Shown piece by piece: positions 61,381 through 64,000 of a stretch of DNA of 64,000 nt. Origin of the DNA: Theropithecus gelada (lineage: Eukaryota; Chordata; Mammalia; Primates; Cercopithecidae); assembly GCF_003255815.1 (NCBI RefSeq), contig NC_037670.1:26314672-26378671 (forward strand). Direction: 5' to 3'. The stretch's first letter is position 1, and each line of letters starts with the position of its first letter. Made by a program: the position numbers and the translations under genes. A model generated the notes under the pieces. The model had not been told where the DNA came from, did no database searches, and saw only the letters and a list, made by a program, of their open reading frames with translations.

Positions 61381-61684
61381 ATTTATTTATTTAGTTAGTT
61401 AGTTTTCAAGACAGAGTCTCGTTCTGTCGCCCAGGCTGGAGTGCAGTGGCACGATCTAGGCTCACTGAAACCTCTGCCTCCCGGTTCAGGCAATTCTCCT
61501 GCCTCAGCCTCCTGAGTAACTGGGGATGACAGGTGCACACCACCAATGCCCAGCTGATTTTTGTTTTTTTTTAGTAGAGGCAGGCTTTCACCATGTTGGC
61601 CAGGCTGGTCTCAAACTCTGACCTTAAGCGATCCACCTGCCTTAGCCTCCCAAAGTGCTGGGATTACAGCCGCCAAGCCCCACT
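61381..61684 (-). mobile_element. Alu, reverse, with TTTA/TTAG tail
   Basis: Antisense Alu with irregular small indels. Flanks 'ggggattt' at 61373-61380 and 61685-61692. Confidence 0.88.
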
Positions 61685-62029
61685 GGGGATTTCTTGACAA
61701 TGTCTCAGGGTCTCATGGGCAACACCCTGCAGCCCACTTTTCCTGTCTGCAGCCTGCACTGCTTAACTGAGGCTCAGCCCTCTGCAGAGAAGAAGCAGGT
61801 TTTGCCTACTGAGTTTTTCGCCGGTTTGGGATGCTGAAGTGACTTGTCGTCAGCAGAGACGCTTCCCTTTTCTCCCTTCAGAACCAAAAAAGAAGCTGAG
61901 CCCCAGGTCACCCACTGGATGGGCGCAGCCAGGGCCCGGACCTCCTGATGCTTGGTCTCGCTGATTACCTTGCCCCAGGCAGGAGAGAAAAGCTAGTGGT
62001 GTCCACTCAAGACTTTCACTCCCCTCCCT

Positions 62030-62115
62030 TTCTGCCTTCATCCCTTCCTTTTTTCCTTCCTTTCTCCTTCCTCCCTCCCTCCTCCTCTTCTTCCCTCTCT
62101 CCTTCCTTCCTTCTG
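62030..62115 (+). repeat. Polypyrimidine tract
   Basis: About 85 nt of almost pure C/T (mixed TTCC/TCCC units) just before an antisense Alu. The preceding 61693-62029 is unassigned. Confidence 0.9.
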
Positions 62116-62127
62116 TATTTCCTAGTG

Positions 62128-62436
62128 TTTTTTTGTTTGTTTGGTTGGTTTTTTGAGACGGAGTCTTACTCTGTCTCCCAGGCTGGAGTGCAGTGGTGCG
62201 ATCTCAGCTCACTGCAACCTCACCCTCCCTGGTTCAAGCAATTCTCCTGCCTCAGCCTCCCAAGTAGCTGGGATTATAGGCACCTGCCAACATCCCCAGC
62301 TAATTTTTGTATTTTTAGTAGAGACGAGGTTTCACCATGTTGGCCAGGCTGGTCTTGAACTCCTGACCTCAGGTGATTCACCTGCCTCGGCCTCCCAAAG
62401 TGCTGGGATTACAGGCATGAGCCACTGTGCCCGGTC
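62128..62436 (-). mobile_element. Alu (S-like), reverse
   Basis: Antisense full-length Alu. Flanking 'cctagtgt' at 62121 and about 62437. It is the last recognised repeat before the CLDN14 exon. Confidence 0.92.
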
Positions 62437-63261
62437 CCTAGTGTCTTCTATATGCCTGGCCCTACATAGGTGCCGGGTCCTTGTCCCCAAAAAGTGTTCT
62501 GGATTTTGGTATGCTAAGAATTCTTTAAAAGCCTTTGAAAGGGCTCGGCATTCCCATATCCCTGAAAGCCAGGTAGCAGCCTCTGTTTGATAATAAAGTC
62601 ACCCTCGATCAGCCCTCAGCAGTCACAAGCGGGAATAGCGAATGGGGAGCATGGTGGGAGCGGAGGTCCATGCTGGAGAGGACGGATGCTGGCCTGTGCT
62701 CCTGCTGCAGCTCCTGAGGGGCTGTGACCTTGGAAATTCCTGCCCTGGCATCAGCTGACAGTCTCTGGGTCACATCCAGCTCTGGAATTCTGAAGGCAGC
62801 ATCTGACCCGCCGAGGGGACGAAACCTTTCCCTGCCTGAGCACGTGGGTGGAGAATTTGCCCACTTCAGAAAACCCCTCATGCTGACAACCGCCCAGGGC
62901 TATTTTCTAAGTCACAGCTGGCACACACCTGGGCACTGTCAGGCCAAGGCATGAATAGCACATGTTGATTTAACAAGTGTTATTCCTGGTTACTGACGAA
63001 CGGAAGGACAGGAGATGCCAAAGCAGCAGCAGTGCTTGAGGGTGGACATGAGCAGAACTTTCAGCAGGAGGCTGGAGTCCTTCCCCGAGACCAGCGTCGG
63101 CTGTCATCCCTTCAGATCCTGCCTTCCCGGGAAAGCAGCTATTCTCCCACCCAGTGAAGTCTCAGAAACTATTTTTGAAAACATGTTAATTGCCACACCA
63201 ACCGCCTATGGAAAACTTGGTTTCGGTGACAGAAATAAGTGCATGAGATAATCTTTAACCC
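62437..63261. other. Repeat-free intron next to the CLDN14 exon
   Basis: About 0.8 kb free of recognised repeats. It includes 'gctgtgaccttgg' (about 62721), a nuclear-receptor half-site-like motif. No gene recognised. Confidence 0.4.
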
Positions 63262-63304
63262 GTTTCCTTTCTCTCCCTGCTCCCGCCTCCCTCGGCTTCA
63301 TTAG
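63262..63304 (+). promoter_or_regulatory. CLDN14: 3' splice acceptor of the CLDN14 coding exon
   Basis: A pyrimidine-rich run of about 35 nt (63262-63299) ends in TTCATTAG, with AG at 63303-63304. It lies about 80 nt before the CLDN14 ATG, where an acceptor is expected for a gene with non-coding first exons. No competing AG is present in the tract. Confidence 0.7.
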
Positions 63305-63385
63305 GGCTCCGGCCGGCACCTGAGGAGCGGCGTGACCTCGAGGGCCCAGGGAGCTGCCAGGCTGGCCTAGGCAGGCAGCCGCACC
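63305..63385 (+). other. CLDN14: CLDN14 coding-exon 5'UTR
   Basis: This is the segment between the predicted 3' splice site and the start codon. It is GC-rich, contains no ATG, and leads directly into the Kozak sequence. Claudin-14 has its whole reading frame in one exon (family knowledge), so this is the last 81 nt of 5'UTR shared by its spliced transcripts. The exact exon edge is inferred from the acceptor. Confidence 0.75.
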
Positions 63386-64000
63386 ATGGCCAGCACGGCC
63401 GTGCAGCTCCTGGGCTTCCTGCTCAGCTTCTTGGGCATGGTGGGCACGTTGATCACCACCATCCTGCCTCACTGGCGAAGGACGGCGCATGTGGGCACCA
63501 ATATCCTCACGGCCGTGTCCTACCTGAAGGGGCTCTGGATGGAGTGCGTGTGGCACAGCACAGGCATCTACCAGTGCCAGATCTACCGGTCCCTGCTGGC
63601 GCTGCCCCAAGACCTCCAGGCTGCCCGTGCCCTCATGGTCATCTCCTGCCTGCTCTCGGGCATAGCCTGCGCCTGCGCGGTCATCGGGATGAAGTGCACG
63701 CGCTGCGCCAAGGGCACACCTGCCAAGACCACCTTCGCCATCCTCGGCGGCTCCCTCTTCATCCTGGCCGGCCTCCTGTGCATGGTGGCTGTCTCCTGGA
63801 CCACCAATGACGTGGTGCAGAATTTCTACAACCCGCTGCTGCCCAGCGGCATGAAGTTCGAGATTGGCCAGGCCCTGTACCTGGGCTTCATCTCCTCGTC
63901 CCTCTCGCTCATTGGTGGCACCCTGCTTTGCCTGTCCTGCCAGGACGAGGCACCCTACAGGCCCTACCAGGCCCCGCCCAGGGCCACCACGGCCACCGCC
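63386..64000 (+). CDS. CLDN14: Claudin-14, N-terminal 205 codons (runs off the window)
   Basis: Claudin-14 is a four-pass tight-junction protein that limits paracellular cation flow; loss causes recessive deafness (DFNB29) and it acts in kidney calcium handling (known biology). The frame is open from the ATG at 63386 to the window edge. Seen in the protein: TM1 about residues 8-28; first extracellular loop 29-81 with the claudin signature Trp30, Gly49-Leu50-Trp51, Cys54 and Cys64; TM2 about 82-102; TM3 about 116-136; second loop 137-161; TM4 about 162-182; start of a Pro/Tyr/Thr-rich tail. The family length is 239 residues, so about 34 residues, including the C-terminal PDZ-binding Tyr-Val, lie beyond the edge. 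The start is supported by a strong Kozak context (A at -3, G at +4) and by homology from residue 1. Third positions are GC-rich. Ser123 and Ala203 differ from remembered human Thr at both sites. Val85, the site of a known deafness mutation (V85D), is intact. Confidence 0.97.
   Translation, partial: MASTAVQLLGFLLSFLGMVGTLITTILPHWRRTAHVGTNILTAVSYLKGLWMECVWHSTGIYQCQIYRSLLALPQDLQAARALMVISCLLSGIACACAVIGMKCTRCAKGTPAKTTFAILGGSLFILAGLLCMVAVSWTTNDVVQNFYNPLLPSGMKFEIGQALYLGFISSSLSLIGGTLLCLSCQDEAPYRPYQAPPRATTATA

Noticed and set aside
63206..63810. Frames on the reverse strand and in other phases over the CLDN14 exon
   Set aside because: Shadows of the GC-rich CLDN14 coding sequence.

Overview
The window is primate nuclear DNA. 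It ends inside the single coding exon of claudin-14 (CLDN14), which reads left to right. A splice acceptor lies at about 63303-63304, a short 5'UTR follows, the start codon is at 63386, and 205 codons run without interruption to the last base of the window. The source is placed in the primates by roughly 38 Alu elements (J-, S- and Y-like), THE1/MST-class LTRs, and a claudin-14 reading frame that is close to human. At two residues (Ser123, Ala203) the frame differs from the human protein as I remember it (Thr at both). A non-human catarrhine or a variant allele is therefore possible.

The 63.3 kb before the exon looks like ordinary intron and 5' flank. I find no other intact protein-coding gene, no tRNA and no structural RNA gene. 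Its main content is interspersed repeats in roughly three age layers. The oldest are MIR and L2, L1M fragments, and hAT-type MER elements. Next come ERVL/MaLR-type LTRs (MLT1-, MLT2- and THE1/MST-like). Youngest are the Alus, many with target-site duplications that can be read directly.

Layout: 1-3.9 kb is mostly unique with MIR, hAT and L2 scraps. 3.9-5.2 kb is an Alu cluster. 7.8-8.6 kb is an LTR nested in an LTR. 8.8-14.8 kb alternates Alu, L1, MER and microsatellites. 15.7-20.7 kb is mostly unique, with a small CpG/YY1 patch at 19.3 kb. 20.7-25.5 kb is Alu/L1 and includes a THE1 LTR inserted into the head of an Alu. 25.5-31 kb is mixed. 31.3-35.6 kb carries three MLT1-like LTRs. 36.3 kb holds a homeobox/octamer-rich unique block. 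36.7-39.7 kb is Alu-in-Alu, a CT/TA microsatellite, and an L1 split by an Alu with an expanded purine tail. 40.2-40.8 kb is a PSMD4 processed pseudogene split by an Alu. 42.6 kb is a CATC microsatellite. 44.3 and 46.2 kb hold a diverged local duplication. 49.9-52.9 kb is an L2 interrupted by an LTR that is itself interrupted twice. 57.6-59.0 kb is a long inverted repeat enclosing a THE1 3' half. 60.8-62.4 kb is LTR and Alu. 63.3 kb is the CLDN14 exon.

I did not find a novel biological system here. The most interesting items are structural: nested insertions with legible target-site duplications, the approximately 125-bp inverted repeat, the 3'-truncated PSMD4 copy, the diverged 1.8-kb-spaced duplication, and a few weak candidates for unannotated exons or regulatory patches.
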